Origin: Planctomycetota bacterium
Lineage (GTDB): Bacteria > Planctomycetota > SZUA-567 > H5-PLA8
Assembly: GCA_027493525.1 (NCBI GenBank)
Contig: JAOSKN010000001.1
Location: forward strand, 744,001-808,000
DNA: 64,000 nucleotides
Reading direction: 5' to 3'
The position numbers were made by a program, and so were the translations under genes. Numbering within the stretch: position 1 is the first letter of the stretch; each line of letters opens with the position of its first letter. This document shows positions 1-8,983 of this stretch, one piece after another. The notes under the pieces were generated by a model. That model saw only the letters and a list, made by a program, of their open reading frames with translations. It searched no databases and was not told where the DNA came from.

Positions 1-207
1 AGTCCCGGCCTCGCGCCGCAGGTGCACGCGGAGGCGGCTTGGCAGGAGCGCCGCCTGCCGATGATCTTCAGCGCCGAGGGCGGGCGCGCGCCGGGCGCCG
101 GCCGCGTCGTCTACCTCGCCAACGGGCACGACCTCCGGGCTTTCGAGTGCCCCGGGCTCCGGAAGGTCTGGCTCAACGCGGTGCGCTGGCTGCTCGAACT
201 GAATTGA
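1..207 (+). CDS. ThuA-like domain protein, C-terminal fragment
   Basis: The open frame enters from the left edge and ends at the TGA at 205-207, so only about 68 C-terminal residues are present. The stretch GHDLRAFECPGL followed by a tryptophan-rich end (VWLNAVRWLLELN) matches the usual end of ThuA-like (trehalose-utilisation, glutamine-amidotransferase-fold) domains, where a GH-D/S motif is followed by a final helix. In planctomycete-like genomes such domains often sit beside Gfo/Idh/MocA oxidoreductases, as here. No catalytic residue is visible in the fragment. The family call rests on this short tail only and the substrate is unknown. Confidence 0.55.
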   Translation, partial: SPGLAPQVHAEAAWQERRLPMIFSAEGGRAPGAGRVVYLANGHDLRAFECPGLRKVWLNAVRWLLELN

Positions 208-345
208 CCGCGGAGCCAAGGGAGGGGCGGAGCAGGCAAGGGTTGGAGCGGTTCGATCGCGGCATGCCGTCCAACCCCCTGCATATCCCCGCGCGGTCCG
301 CGTGCTTTGCGTGGGATTCGCGGTTCGGGGAACGGGAGCTTCGCG

Positions 346-1398
346 ATGACGACGGCGACGAAAACGTACACGGCGGCGGTGATCGGCGTGGGCAAGGCCG
401 GCGGCGGCGGGCCCAAAGGCGGCGGACACGCGATAGGTTACGTCCACGCGGGGACGTTCAAGGCCAACCCGCGCGTGAAGCTCGCCGCGGGCGCGGACAT
501 CAACGCCGAAAACCTGCGCGCCTACCGGGAGAGGTTCGGCGTCCCGCTGGGCTTCGAGGACTACCGCGCCTTGCTGAAGGACCTCAAGCCCGACCTCGTC
601 AGCATCGGCACTTACGTCGGCCTGCACCGCCGGATCATCGAGGACGCCGCGCGCGCGGGCGTGAAGGGCATTCTCTGCGAGAAGCCGTTCCTCAACGCGC
701 CCGCCGACCTCGATGCCGTCGAAAGAGTCGCCGCGGAGACCGGCGCCAAGATCGTCGTTGGGCACATGCGCCGCTACCGCCCGGCCTTCGAACGCGCTCG
801 CGACCTCTACAACGACGGCACGGTCGGCAAGCCCCTCATGTGCCTGGGCGGCATCGAGGGCTGGGATCTCAGCGAATGGGGCAGCCACTGGCTCGACATC
901 TTCCGCTTCTTCAACAAGGACCGCGCGGTGAATTGGATCATGGGCCAGGCGCGCGTGCGCGGCTTTCGCGGCTACGGACACGCGATGGAAGAGCACGCCG
1001 TCGCCTACTTCGAGTTTGAAGGCGGGGCCAAGGCGATCCTCGACGGCGGCAAGGCCGTCGGGCAAGGCCTCACCCTTCTCGGCGCCGAAGGCGTCATCCG
1101 CGTCCGTGACGAGGCCATCGTGACGGTCGAGAACGGATCGGGACGCGCCATCGAGGACTTCTCGTCTCACCCGCGGCACAACGCAATCTGGCCGAAGGTA
1201 CTCGAGGAACTGATCGACTGGATCGAGGGCGGCCCCATCCCCCGCGTCGGCCACCCGTCCATGCTCAAGACTTGCGAATTGAACCTCGCCGCGTACCTCT
1301 CGGCGCTGAAGGGCGACCGCATCGACCTGCCCCTGTCCGGCGAACTGCGCGCCTACGACGAGTGGCCCGTGGAAGCCCTCGCGCGCAGGACGTCCTGA
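346..1398 (+). CDS. Gfo/Idh/MocA family NAD(P)-dependent oxidoreductase
   Basis: A 350-residue protein of the size usual for sugar or inositol dehydrogenases of this family. The N-terminal Rossmann motif is present but glycine-expanded (VIGVGKAGGGGPKGGGHAIG, near residues 10-30). CEKPF near residue 110 is the family EKP motif that positions the nicotinamide. The C-terminal half is the alpha/beta substrate domain (IEGWDLSEWGSHWLDIFRFF). The ATG at 346 is chosen because GGGAG lies 7-8 bases upstream; the frame is open upstream but lacks a better start. It is followed after 130 bases by a sugar isomerase on the same strand, so both probably act on the same carbohydrate. The substrate cannot be told from sequence. 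Confidence 0.85.
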   Translation: MTTATKTYTAAVIGVGKAGGGGPKGGGHAIGYVHAGTFKANPRVKLAAGADINAENLRAYRERFGVPLGFEDYRALLKDLKPDLVSIGTYVGLHRRIIEDAARAGVKGILCEKPFLNAPADLDAVERVAAETGAKIVVGHMRRYRPAFERARDLYNDGTVGKPLMCLGGIEGWDLSEWGSHWLDIFRFFNKDRAVNWIMGQARVRGFRGYGHAMEEHAVAYFEFEGGAKAILDGGKAVGQGLTLLGAEGVIRVRDEAIVTVENGSGRAIEDFSSHPRHNAIWPKVLEELIDWIEGGPIPRVGHPSMLKTCELNLAAYLSALKGDRIDLPLSGELRAYDEWPVEALARRTS

Positions 1399-1528
1399 CG
1401 GCCGCCGCGGGCGCGGCGCACGGGGAGGATTGGAATCGAGGGTGGGCGCGGCATACGGGGCTTGCGGCCATGGGCCGTGCTCTTCGATCCCCGCGGTGAA
1501 ACGGCTTGGGCCACAGGAGATCCGCGTC

Positions 1529-2356
1529 ATGGGCAAGCTCGGCATCGGAATCAACATGGAGTTCGTGCGTCACGACGACAAGAACTTCGAATGGGGCGTC
1601 GAGAAGGCCGCCGCCCTGGGCTACGCCTACGTCGAGCCGATGGTCCATTGGGGCCGCGAGCTGCTCAGCGAGGCCGGCTATTTCCATAGCGTCTCGATGC
1701 TGGACGATCCCTTCCGCGTCAGCCGCGCCTGCGAAAAGGCGGGCATCCTGATCAGCGGGCTATCCTCGCACACACCGCTCTGCCGGCCCGAGATCGGCGC
1801 CGAATACCTCAAGCAGGCGGTGCGCTTCGCCGCCGAGTGCGGCGCGCCAGTGGTCAACACCGACGAAGGCCCCAAGCCGAAATGGACGACCGCCGAGGAG
1901 GACCACGTTCTAATGAAGTATACGCTGCGCGAGACCGTGAGCGTCGCCGAACCGCGCGAGATCCTGATCGGGCTCGAACCGCACCAGCAGTACAGCAAAT
2001 GCCCCGAAGGACTCGACCGCATCCTCGGACTCGTGGACAGCCCCGCGCTGGGAATCAATTTCGACACCGGCAACGGTTACCTCTGCGGGCACGACCCGTA
2101 CGCCTGGCTGGAGCGCGTCCTGCCGCGGCTCGTTCACCTGCACGCCAAGGACATCTCCATCGGCCAATCCGACGGCGAACGCGGCAAAGTCACCGGCACG
2201 CCCGTCGGCTGCGCCTGCGGCGAGGGCGTCATCGACTGGAAGCGCGTGATCGAACTTTGCCGCAGGGCTCCGCGGGACATCGTGCTAAGCGTGGAATGCG
2301 GCACGGTCGAGCAGGCCGAGCGAAGCATCAAGCACCTCAAGGCGCTCATCGGCTGA
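1529..2356 (+). CDS. Sugar phosphate isomerase/epimerase (xylose isomerase-like TIM barrel)
   Basis: A 275-residue AP-endonuclease-2/xylose-isomerase-like TIM barrel. Likely metal and substrate residues are spread along the C-terminal strands: GLEPHQQY, NFDTGNGY, HLHAKDI and LSVECG near the end. These Glu, Asp and His positions are where the family binds a divalent metal. The start at ATG 1529 is preceded by AGGAG at spacing 8. Members of this family interconvert keto and aldo sugars or epimers and commonly neighbour Gfo/Idh/MocA oxidoreductases, as here. The exact sugar is unknown. Confidence 0.83.
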   Translation: MGKLGIGINMEFVRHDDKNFEWGVEKAAALGYAYVEPMVHWGRELLSEAGYFHSVSMLDDPFRVSRACEKAGILISGLSSHTPLCRPEIGAEYLKQAVRFAAECGAPVVNTDEGPKPKWTTAEEDHVLMKYTLRETVSVAEPREILIGLEPHQQYSKCPEGLDRILGLVDSPALGINFDTGNGYLCGHDPYAWLERVLPRLVHLHAKDISIGQSDGERGKVTGTPVGCACGEGVIDWKRVIELCRRAPRDIVLSVECGTVEQAERSIKHLKALIG

Positions 2357-2415
2357 GCGGAACGGCCGAAAGCACGGATACGCCCATGGGCCGCGAACAT
2401 GCGCTCGCGGTCCAC

Positions 2416-3328
2416 CTACGCTTTTACCGATCCCACGACCTTCCCCAAATCCTCCAGCCCCTGCTCCGCCAGCCACGCGCCGAGTTCCTTCGGCAGCCGA
2501 TTGAGCAAGTCCGGATCGAGATAGTTCGTCGTGCCGATCTGCACGGCGCTCGCGCCGACGATGAAGAACTCCAGCGCGTCGTTCAGCGTGCGGATCCCGC
2601 CGATGCCGACGATCGGCACGCCCGGACAGGCGCGCGCGGCCTGCCAGACGCAGCGTACCGCCACCGGGCGAATCGCCGGTCCGCTCAACCCGCCGGTAAC
2701 GTTGGCAAGCTGCGGCTTGCGCGTCTTCACGTCCACCGCCATGCCCAGCAAGGTATTCACCAGCGAGAGCGCCTGCGCGCCGCCTTCGACCGCCGCGCGG
2801 GCGATCTCGCCGACGTCCGTGACGTTAGGGGAGAGCTTCGCCATCAGCAGTTTCTTCGTGGCCGGCTTCAGCGCCTTGAAGAGCCGCTCGCAGTCGGCCG
2901 GGTCGGAGGCGAAACGGCAGCCGTGCTGCACGTTCGGGCAGGAGATGTTGATCTCGAAGCCGTCCACCGCCTCCACGCCGTCAAGGCGCGAACAGATCTC
3001 CGCATAATCCTCGATCGAATCCCCCACCACGTTGACCAGCACCTTCGTCGGGAGCCGCGCGAGATCGGGCACTTTCTTCTCGATGAAGACCTCCAGACCG
3101 CAGTTCTCCAGACCGATCGCGTTGAGCATCCCCGCGGGCGTCTCCCAGATCCGCGGCGTGGGATTCCCCCTCGCGCGGCAGCACCGAGAGCGATTTGGTC
3201 ACGACCGCGCCGACGTGGCGCAGGTCGACCAGCGGCGCGTACTCGCTGCCGTAGCCGAACGTCCCGCTCGCCGCGAGGAACGGCGTCGAAAGCGTCAGCG
3301 GTCCGAGGGAGGCCGTGAGCGAAGGCAT
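2416..3328 (-). CDS. pyrD: Dihydroorotate dehydrogenase, class 1B type, frame-interrupted
   Basis: Catalyses oxidation of dihydroorotate to orotate in pyrimidine synthesis. The N-terminal part (MPSLTASLGPLTLSTPFLAA then GAVVTKSLSVLPREG) is in one frame and the rest, from NPTPRIWETPAGMLNAIGLE onward, in another. The join is the C5 run at 3166-3170 (G5 on the coding strand): removing one base restores a continuous product of about 303 residues. NISCPNV carries the cysteine base typical of class 1 enzymes, and VVGIGGI plus the GASAVQIGT segment form the FMN phosphate site. No pyrK-like electron-transfer gene is adjacent. pyrD is normally needed for pyrimidine prototrophy, so a sequencing error is more likely than real inactivation. 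Confidence 0.87.
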
Positions 3329-3334
3329 ACGGGA

Positions 3335-3515
3335 AACGGTAAACAGTGCGCGGCGAACAGTAAACAGGAAACAGCGGACAGTCAGAGGTGGCCCTGACCT
3401 AAGCGGCCTTGCGTTGCGCTTTCAAGTATCTGCTTGGCCCTTTTGACCGGGCTCTTCGTCATTCGCTCGAGCTTAGACGCCGAATCTGTTTACCGTTCAC
3501 TGTTTACTGTTCACT
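3335..3515. repeat. Interspersed GTTTACTGTTCAC-type repeats between pyrD and lspA
   Basis: The gap between pyrD and lspA is bounded by short related repeats in inverted order: GAACAGTAAACAG at 3355-3367 and CTGTTTACTGTTC at 3500-3512, with further GGTAAACAGTG and TACCGTTCAC copies around them. The right cluster overlaps the last codons of lspA. Similar GTTCACCGTTCAC sequence recurs at about 38,910-38,940, just after another gene end. The 130 bases between the arms hold no convincing gene; a 26-codon minus-strand frame there has no recognisable features. Confidence 0.5.
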
Positions 3516-4022
3516 CTTAACCGGCTCCGCCTGAGGCGCGGGATCCGCGGAGGCTTCCTCCGGCCGGGTGAATTCGGCGAGCACGAAAAGGCCCACGCCG
3601 ACGGTGATGCAGACGTCGGCCACGTTGAAGATCGCCCAGTGCCCGATCAGCGGCAGCTCGGGGCGGAAATCGAAGAAGTCGCGGACGCCGGCAAAGCGGA
3701 GCCGGTCGATGAAGTTGCCCGTCGCGCCGGTCAGGAGCAGCGCCTGCGCGCACAGGACGACGCGCCGCGCCTTCGCCCGGCCGTGCAGATACCACCACCA
3801 AAGCGCGCCAATGGCCGCCGCCGTCACCAGCAGCACCGCCAGCGGCCAGTCGGCGAAGAGCGAGAAGGCCACGCCGCGGTTCAGCGCCGGCTTCAGGTGC
3901 AGGACGTCCTCCCAGAGCGGCACGCCCTCGTCCGGCAGTTCGCCGAAGGCGAAGGCCTTGCTGGCCTGGTCGAGCGCGAGGCCGGCCAGCACGACCAGCG
4001 CGAAGAGGTACGGGCGGCGCAT
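3504..4022 (-). CDS. lspA: Lipoprotein signal peptidase (signal peptidase II)
   Basis: An inner-membrane aspartic protease that removes the signal peptide from diacylglyceryl-modified prolipoproteins. The 172-residue length is normal. Four hydrophobic segments are visible, with LDQASKAF in the first. GATGNFIDRLRFAGVRDFFD (conserved box with one catalytic Asp) and FNVADVCITVGV (second catalytic Asp) lie near residues 103-145. The C-terminal tail is acidic and proline-rich (after EFTRPEE). It is followed downstream by pyrD on the same strand. Its presence fits a cell with lipoproteins and an outer membrane. Confidence 0.95.
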   Translation of the reverse strand: MRRPYLFALVVLAGLALDQASKAFAFGELPDEGVPLWEDVLHLKPALNRGVAFSLFADWPLAVLLVTAAAIGALWWWYLHGRAKARRVVLCAQALLLTGATGNFIDRLRFAGVRDFFDFRPELPLIGHWAIFNVADVCITVGVGLFVLAEFTRPEEASADPAPQAEPVKSEQ

Positions 4023-4100
4023 GGGCGGATTCTAGTCTGTGTGCCGGATCCTGGCGAGAGGAGCGGAATGAACCTGGGCTGCATTACGCTCAGGCTGCGC

Positions 4101-4382
4101 TCAAGCTTTATCCTGTTTATCCGAGGAAGCCAGGCCCAGGCGACGCCGCATTTCGTCATCGGACAACCCGCCTCGCGCTTTCAGGCTTTTGCGCGAACGC
4201 TCGATGATCCGAATGAACTCGGGATTCATGCTCAGCTTGACCGATTCAACATCCGCCTCGTCCAGCGGCAGTACGACCGCCACGGCCTTCCCGGCCGAGG
4301 TAATCAGCAGCGGTTCCTTGCGCGACTGTTTCGCATACTTGGCAAGCGAAGCCGTCACTTTTTTCAACGGAACGGTTTTCAT
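4101..4382 (-). CDS. Phd/YefM-like antitoxin
   Basis: A 93-residue protein with the Phd/YefM N-terminal fold: MKTVPLKKVTASLAKYAKQS followed by PLLITSAGKAVAVVLPLDEA, the strand-turn-strand pattern of the DNA-binding half. The C-terminal half is charged, as expected for the toxin-wrapping segment. The start overlaps the stop of the upstream toxin gene by four bases (ATGA), so translation is probably coupled. The toxin-first order is unusual for Phd/RelB systems but common in HigBA-like pairs. It likely binds and represses its own promoter, but no operator was identified. Confidence 0.75.
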   Translation of the reverse strand: MKTVPLKKVTASLAKYAKQSRKEPLLITSAGKAVAVVLPLDEADVESVKLSMNPEFIRIIERSRKSLKARGGLSDDEMRRRLGLASSDKQDKA

Positions 4383-4678
4383 AATTCGACCACCTCTCCC
4401 CCAATGCTGACGCGATTGCGATCCTTAACGCCAATCGCGACGATCTCGACGCTCGGCTCCTCCCCCCGCACAACATCGTAGTATACACGAAATTTACCGA
4501 TCCGGAGTTCCCAAGGCGCAATACCATTAGGCCGCATGGGCTTTCGATTCTTGCTGGGTTGAGTCGGTTCGTTGGACAGTTGCGACTGTATTCGGTCCAG
4601 GATGGTGGCTTGGTCGCGCTTTTTCAGCACGCGCAAGTGTGCCTCGGATTCGTAGGCGTATTGGATTCGGTAGGCCAA
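4379..4678 (-). CDS. RelE/ParE superfamily toxin
   Basis: A 99-residue basic protein with the RelE/ParE layout: an N-terminal helix with AHLRVLKKRDQATILDRIQS, then WELRIGKFRVYYDVV and a final strand VEIVAIGVKDRNRV. The LRIGKFRVYY block matches the central strands of this fold. If a RelE type, it would cleave mRNA on the ribosome; if a ParE type, it would act on gyrase. The sequence does not decide which. The gene precedes its antitoxin and lies between glgC and lspA on the same strand. Both genes have lower GC than their neighbours, consistent with acquisition. Confidence 0.75.
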   Translation of the reverse strand: MAYRIQYAYESEAHLRVLKKRDQATILDRIQSQLSNEPTQPSKNRKPMRPNGIAPWELRIGKFRVYYDVVRGEEPSVEIVAIGVKDRNRVSIGGEVVEL

Positions 4679-4690
4679 TGCTGAGCCGCC

Positions 4691-5935
4691 TTACTCCAGC
4701 GCCATTTCCTTCGGCACCACCACGACCCCCGATTCGGTCACGATGAAGCGGCGGCGGTCTTCCTCCAGGTCGTAGCCGATCTGTGTCCCTTCGGGGATGC
4801 GCACGCCTTTGTCGATGATCGCGCGGCGGATCTGCGCGTGCCGCCCGATGTTGACGCCTTCCATCAGGATCGACTCGACGATGTGAGAATAGCTGTTCAC
4901 GCGCACGGCCGGCGAGAGGATCGAGCGCTCCAGCGTGCCGCCCGAGACGATCACGCCGTGCGCCACCAGGCTGTCCAGGGCCTGCCCGCGCCGGGAGGCG
5001 TCGCCCAGCCCGGCGAAGACGAACTTCGCCGGCGCGAACTGCTCCTGGTACGTCCGCACGGGCCAGTCCAGGTCGTAGAAGTTGAACTGCGGGTTCACGC
5101 TCACCAAGTCCAGGTTCGCCTCGTAGTAGCTGTCGATCGTGCCCACGTCGCGCCAGTACGGATCCTGCTTCTTGTTCTCGTCCTTGAACGGGCAGGCGAA
5201 GACGCGCGCGCCGTCCTCGATCATGTCCGGGATGATGTTCTTGCCGAAGTCGTGGGCGGTCTCGAGCCGCGCGTCCTTGGCCAGCCGCCGGACCAGTTCG
5301 TCGGTATCGAAGACGTAGATGCCCATGCTGCCCAGGCAGCGCTCGGGGTCGCCCGGGATCGTCGCGGGGTTCTCCTTGGGCTTCTCCTGGAAGCCCGTGA
5401 TGCGGGAATTCTGGTTCGTCACGGCGATGCCGAGCTGGTTGGCGCGGGCCTTCTCGACCGGGACGCAGGCCACCGTCAGCCGCGCGTCGTTCTCGATGTG
5501 GAAGTCCACCATGGCCCGGTAGTTCATCTTGTAGATGTGATCGCCGGCCAGGATCATCACGCGCTTGGGCCGCTCGCGCTCCAGCGTGTAGAAGTTCTGG
5601 TAGATCGCGTCGGCGGTGCCCTGGTACCAGTTCGGGCCCTGCCGCATCTGCGGCGGCAGGATGTGGATGTACCGGCCCAGTTCCATGTTGTTGAAGATGG
5701 GGTCCCAGCCCAGGTGGATGTGCCGCTCCAGGCTGAACGACTTGTACTGGGTCAGGACGTAGAGCCGCTTGCAGCCGCTGTTGAGGCAATTGGAAAGCGT
5801 GAAGTCGATGATGCGGTAGATCCCGCCGAAGGGCACCGCGGGCTTGGCGCGGTCGCGGGTCAGCGGGTACAGCCGTTCTCCCTGACCGCCCGCCAGAATG
5901 AGGGTCAGGGTTTCGTCCATGACGTCGAGGGGCAT
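4691..5935 (-). CDS. glgC: Glucose-1-phosphate adenylyltransferase (ADP-glucose pyrophosphorylase)
   Basis: Makes ADP-glucose from glucose-1-phosphate and ATP, the committed step of bacterial glycogen synthesis. The 414-residue length is normal. The nucleotidyltransferase signature LILAGGQGERLYPLTRDRAK starts near residue 12, followed by PAVPFGGIYRIIDFTLSN, WYQGTADAIYQN, ILAGDHIYKMNY and the FQEKPKENP substrate box. The C-terminal 110 residues form a left-handed beta helix (IRRAIIDKGVRIPEGTQIGY). It lies 37 bases after the response-regulator gene on the same strand, and glgA is further upstream, so this is one glycogen cluster. Confidence 0.97.
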   Translation of the reverse strand: MPLDVMDETLTLILAGGQGERLYPLTRDRAKPAVPFGGIYRIIDFTLSNCLNSGCKRLYVLTQYKSFSLERHIHLGWDPIFNNMELGRYIHILPPQMRQGPNWYQGTADAIYQNFYTLERERPKRVMILAGDHIYKMNYRAMVDFHIENDARLTVACVPVEKARANQLGIAVTNQNSRITGFQEKPKENPATIPGDPERCLGSMGIYVFDTDELVRRLAKDARLETAHDFGKNIIPDMIEDGARVFACPFKDENKKQDPYWRDVGTIDSYYEANLDLVSVNPQFNFYDLDWPVRTYQEQFAPAKFVFAGLGDASRRGQALDSLVAHGVIVSGGTLERSILSPAVRVNSYSHIVESILMEGVNIGRHAQIRRAIIDKGVRIPEGTQIGYDLEEDRRRFIVTESGVVVVPKEMALE

Positions 5936-5972
5936 GGTGAACGGTCCGTGCGTTGGAAAGTCGCGGCCGGGC

Positions 5973-6341
5973 TCAGACCTCGATGCCGCGCTGTTTGAGG
6001 ACTTCCTTGATCTTGGCTTTCAGCTCGGTCAGATCGCCCGACTTGACCACGTAGGCGTCCGCCGACCAGGTCATGAAATTGTCCTTGTAGGTGCTGTAGG
6101 CGGTATTGAGGATCACCGGCATCGACTTATCCTTGGCCAGGATCTTGCCCAGCGCCTCGATCCCGTCCATGCCCGGCATGGAGATGTCCAGGATGATCAG
6201 GTTGGGGCGGTCTTTCTTCAGGTACTCCAGCGCCTCCGGCCCGCTGGCGGCGAGCGTGACCTGGTAGCCCTCGTCGCCCAGTTCCTGCTCGTACAGCGTG
6301 CGCAGGTTCTTGTCGTCGTCCACGACCAGCAGCTTCGCCAT
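5973..6341 (-). CDS. Single-domain response regulator
   Basis: A 122-residue stand-alone receiver domain. Acidic pocket DDD at residues 8-10, phosphoacceptor Asp52 (IILDISMPGMDG), Thr/Ala switch position in LNTAYSTYKDN and Lys100 in AYVVKSGDL. The usual KP is KS here, a variant seen in some CheY-like proteins. There is no output domain, so it must act through protein contact or relay. The gene sits 29 bases after the hybrid histidine kinase gene and just before glgC, so that kinase is the obvious partner. The start ATG is at 6341. Confidence 0.9.
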   Translation of the reverse strand: MAKLLVVDDDKNLRTLYEQELGDEGYQVTLAASGPEALEYLKKDRPNLIILDISMPGMDGIEALGKILAKDKSMPVILNTAYSTYKDNFMTWSADAYVVKSGDLTELKAKIKEVLKQRGIEV

Positions 6342-6370
6342 GATCGAAACTCCCGTTCCTTCCCGGTTCC

Positions 6371-8983
6371 TCAATCGCCCGTGGACGGCACGCCCCGGAC
6401 CTCCCCCAGGGGCGGCGCGGGCGTCCCGGCGGGGGGCGCCTCGCGCAGCCAGGTTCCCGAGGCCGGTTGGCGCAGGGGCAGGCCGATCTGGAAGGTCGTG
6501 CCTTCGCCCGGCGTGCTCTCGCAGCGGATCACCCCCAGGTGATCGTCCACGATCTTCTTGGTAACCGCCAGTCCCAATCCCGTCCCGTCGGGCTTGGTGG
6601 TCACGAACGGGCTGAACATGCGGTCGCGGACCTCTGGCGGGATCCCGCAGCCGGTGTCCTGGACCATGATCGTCGCCATCTCGCCCTCGCGGCCGGTCTT
6701 GAGCAGGAAGGCGCCCCCGTTGGGCATCGAATCGGCCGCGTTCCGGATCAGGTTGTGCAGCACCTGCAGGATCTGCCCCTCGTCGAAGCCCACTTCCGGC
6801 AGCGAGGAGTCCAAATCCAGTTCGGCCTGAATCTTCTTCTGCCCCAGCGGCTCGGCGTGCGCGCGAAAGGCCTTTTGCACCACCGCGTTCAGGTCGCCGA
6901 GCTTGAAGACCGGCGAGGTCGGGCGCGCGAAGTCCATGACCCCCTTGAGCATGTTCTCGAGCCGCGAGGCCTCCTCGGAGATGATCCCCACGTTGCGCTG
7001 CACGCGCTCGACGTTCTCCGGGCGCTTCAGCACCGCGCGCGCGAACCCGCCGATCGTCGCCAGCGGATTGCGGATTTCGTGCGCCACGTGGGCCGCCATC
7101 TTGCCCACCGCCGCGAGCTTCTCGGCGTGGACGATCTTCTCCTGCGCCGAGCGCAGCTCGGACATGCTCTTGCGCAGCTCCGCGTACGTCTCCGCGTTCT
7201 CGATGGCCAGCGCGGCCTGGGCCCCGAAGAGGCTCAGCAGCTTCACGTGGTCCTCGGTGATCGCGCGCCCCGAATACAGGTTGTCGGCGAGGAGCACGCC
7301 CACGACCGAGCCCTTCGCGACCATCGGCACCGAGACGAATTCGGCGTGCCCGAAGACGCGGCGGAAATGATCCGTGACTCGTTCGTCGTGCGCCGGCGCC
7401 GTGAGCACCTGCGGCTTCTTCTCCAGCGCCGTGCGCACCACGATCTCGCTCGGGTCGTCCATCGCGTACGAGAGCTGCCGGACCATCGCGAAGAGCGGCG
7501 TCTCGCGCGAAGGGTAGCGGTCCAGTTCCTCCACCAGCTCGTGCAGCGTGCGCCCGTGGCTGGAGATCTCCGCCCAGATGCGGAAGGCCTCCTCGCGGCT
7601 GGTGGGTCCCACCGCCATCCGCGCTTCCAGGCGCGAGTTCTGGTGGTTGCGCTTGAACAGGAACGCGCGGTTGAAGCCCAGCGCGTGGCCGGCCGTCACG
7701 CAGAGCAGGATCACGTGGTTCAGCCGCTCCCCGTCCAGCGTCTGCTGCAGGAACTGCGAGAGTTCGCGCAGCAGCGAAAGCTGTTCGACGCGCGTCTCCT
7801 GCTCGGTCACGTCCTGCGTCAGGATCAGCGCCTGGCTGATCGGCTCGCCGTCCTCCGCCTGGATCGGCGCGATGATGTTGGCGAAGAAGCGGCGCTGCCC
7901 GTGGACCGTGAAGACGCTCCAGGTCTGGTGGTGCACCTGCCCCTTCTGAAAGACCGACTGCCACCAGCCCTGTCCCTTGGGGATGCGGTCCAGGAACGCC
8001 TGCAGCCCGGGCTGCCCGAAGGCGTCCCCGAACCACAGGTCGAAGGTGCGGTTCTTCCAGATCACCGCCCGCTCGCGGTCCACCAGGCACAGCGCGGCGT
8101 TGAGCGCGTTGACGATGTCGTGGAGCTTGGCGCGCTCGCGCGCCACCGCCGCCTCGGCGCGCGCCTGCTCGGTAACGTCCTCGATTACCACCAGCACCTG
8201 CCGCTCGCCGGCGTAGTCGATGGCCGCCACGGTCAGGTCGCTGACCCGGTCGGGGCGCGAGGCGAAGAGCCCGGTCACGCGGCGCAGCCGCCGCGGCTGC
8301 CCGCTCCCCGTCGCCCCCGCGATCGCCTCCGCCAGCGGGTCGCCCGTGAGCCCGTCCCGCGTGAACTCCACGAGGTTCTTGTTGATCACCTCGCGCCGCT
8401 CCAGCCCCAGCCACTGCAGCAGCGGCGCGTTCACGAAGAGGATCTGCTTCTGCGCGTCGAGGACCATGATCGCCGAGGGCAGCGAGCTGACGATGTCCTG
8501 CGCGAAGCGCCGCAGGTCGTCCAGTTCGTCGTCGCGCTCCGCGATCTTCTCGGCCAGCTTCCGCGCGCGCTCGACCAGCCAGCGCTCCTCGCGGCCCTTT
8601 CGCGAGAGCACCTTCGCGCGCACGATCAGTTCGTCGGGCTTGAACGGGTGCGCGATGAACTCGTCGCCCCCGGCCTCGTAGACCTTCGCCACCACCTCCG
8701 CGCTGATCTGCCCGGCGACGAACATCACCGGCATCCAGGCCAGGTGCGGGGCCTTCTTCAGTTCCCGGGTCAGCGCCAGCGCGCCCGGCTCGCCCGGCAG
8801 GTCGATGTCCAGCAGCACCAGGTCGAACGGCTCCGTCTGCGCGCGCGCCAGCGCCTCCGCGCCCGAGCGGCACGACGCCGTGCGGAAACCGCCCTGCTGC
8901 AGCAGCGCTTCCTGCGACTGCGCGGCGCCGGCGTCGTCCTCGACGACCAGCACCCGCGCCGGCGTGGACTCAGACTCGGGCAC
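6371..8983 (-). CDS. Hybrid sensor histidine kinase (REC-PAS-PAS-GAF-HisKA-HATPase)
   Basis: An 870-residue soluble kinase with no membrane segment. A receiver domain comes first (residues about 10-125, phosphoacceptor Asp59 in LVLLDIDLPGEP). Two PAS-like domains follow (about 165-280 and 285-400, each ending in a VTEQ element), then a GAF-like region (about 410-610). HisKA follows with the H-box AAHVAHEIRNPLATIGGF. HATPase_c shows N-box NLIRNAADS and G-boxes DTGCGIPPEV and GTGLGLAVTK. An N-terminal receiver suggests the kinase itself is an output of an upstream phosphorelay. Its start overlaps the GH57 gene end by 14 bases. The signal is unknown; cytosolic PAS/GAF sensing of redox or metabolite state is an inference. 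Confidence 0.93.
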   Translation of the reverse strand: MPESESTPARVLVVEDDAGAAQSQEALLQQGGFRTASCRSGAEALARAQTEPFDLVLLDIDLPGEPGALALTRELKKAPHLAWMPVMFVAGQISAEVVAKVYEAGGDEFIAHPFKPDELIVRAKVLSRKGREERWLVERARKLAEKIAERDDELDDLRRFAQDIVSSLPSAIMVLDAQKQILFVNAPLLQWLGLERREVINKNLVEFTRDGLTGDPLAEAIAGATGSGQPRRLRRVTGLFASRPDRVSDLTVAAIDYAGERQVLVVIEDVTEQARAEAAVARERAKLHDIVNALNAALCLVDRERAVIWKNRTFDLWFGDAFGQPGLQAFLDRIPKGQGWWQSVFQKGQVHHQTWSVFTVHGQRRFFANIIAPIQAEDGEPISQALILTQDVTEQETRVEQLSLLRELSQFLQQTLDGERLNHVILLCVTAGHALGFNRAFLFKRNHQNSRLEARMAVGPTSREEAFRIWAEISSHGRTLHELVEELDRYPSRETPLFAMVRQLSYAMDDPSEIVVRTALEKKPQVLTAPAHDERVTDHFRRVFGHAEFVSVPMVAKGSVVGVLLADNLYSGRAITEDHVKLLSLFGAQAALAIENAETYAELRKSMSELRSAQEKIVHAEKLAAVGKMAAHVAHEIRNPLATIGGFARAVLKRPENVERVQRNVGIISEEASRLENMLKGVMDFARPTSPVFKLGDLNAVVQKAFRAHAEPLGQKKIQAELDLDSSLPEVGFDEGQILQVLHNLIRNAADSMPNGGAFLLKTGREGEMATIMVQDTGCGIPPEVRDRMFSPFVTTKPDGTGLGLAVTKKIVDDHLGVIRCESTPGEGTTFQIGLPLRQPASGTWLREAPPAGTPAPPLGEVRGVPSTGD

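Noticed and set aside
3166..3170. Programmed frameshifting in pyrD.
   Set aside because: There is no slippery heptamer with a downstream structure that I can identify, pyrD is not known to use frameshifting, and the same run-length pattern occurs in six other genes, which favours sequencing error.
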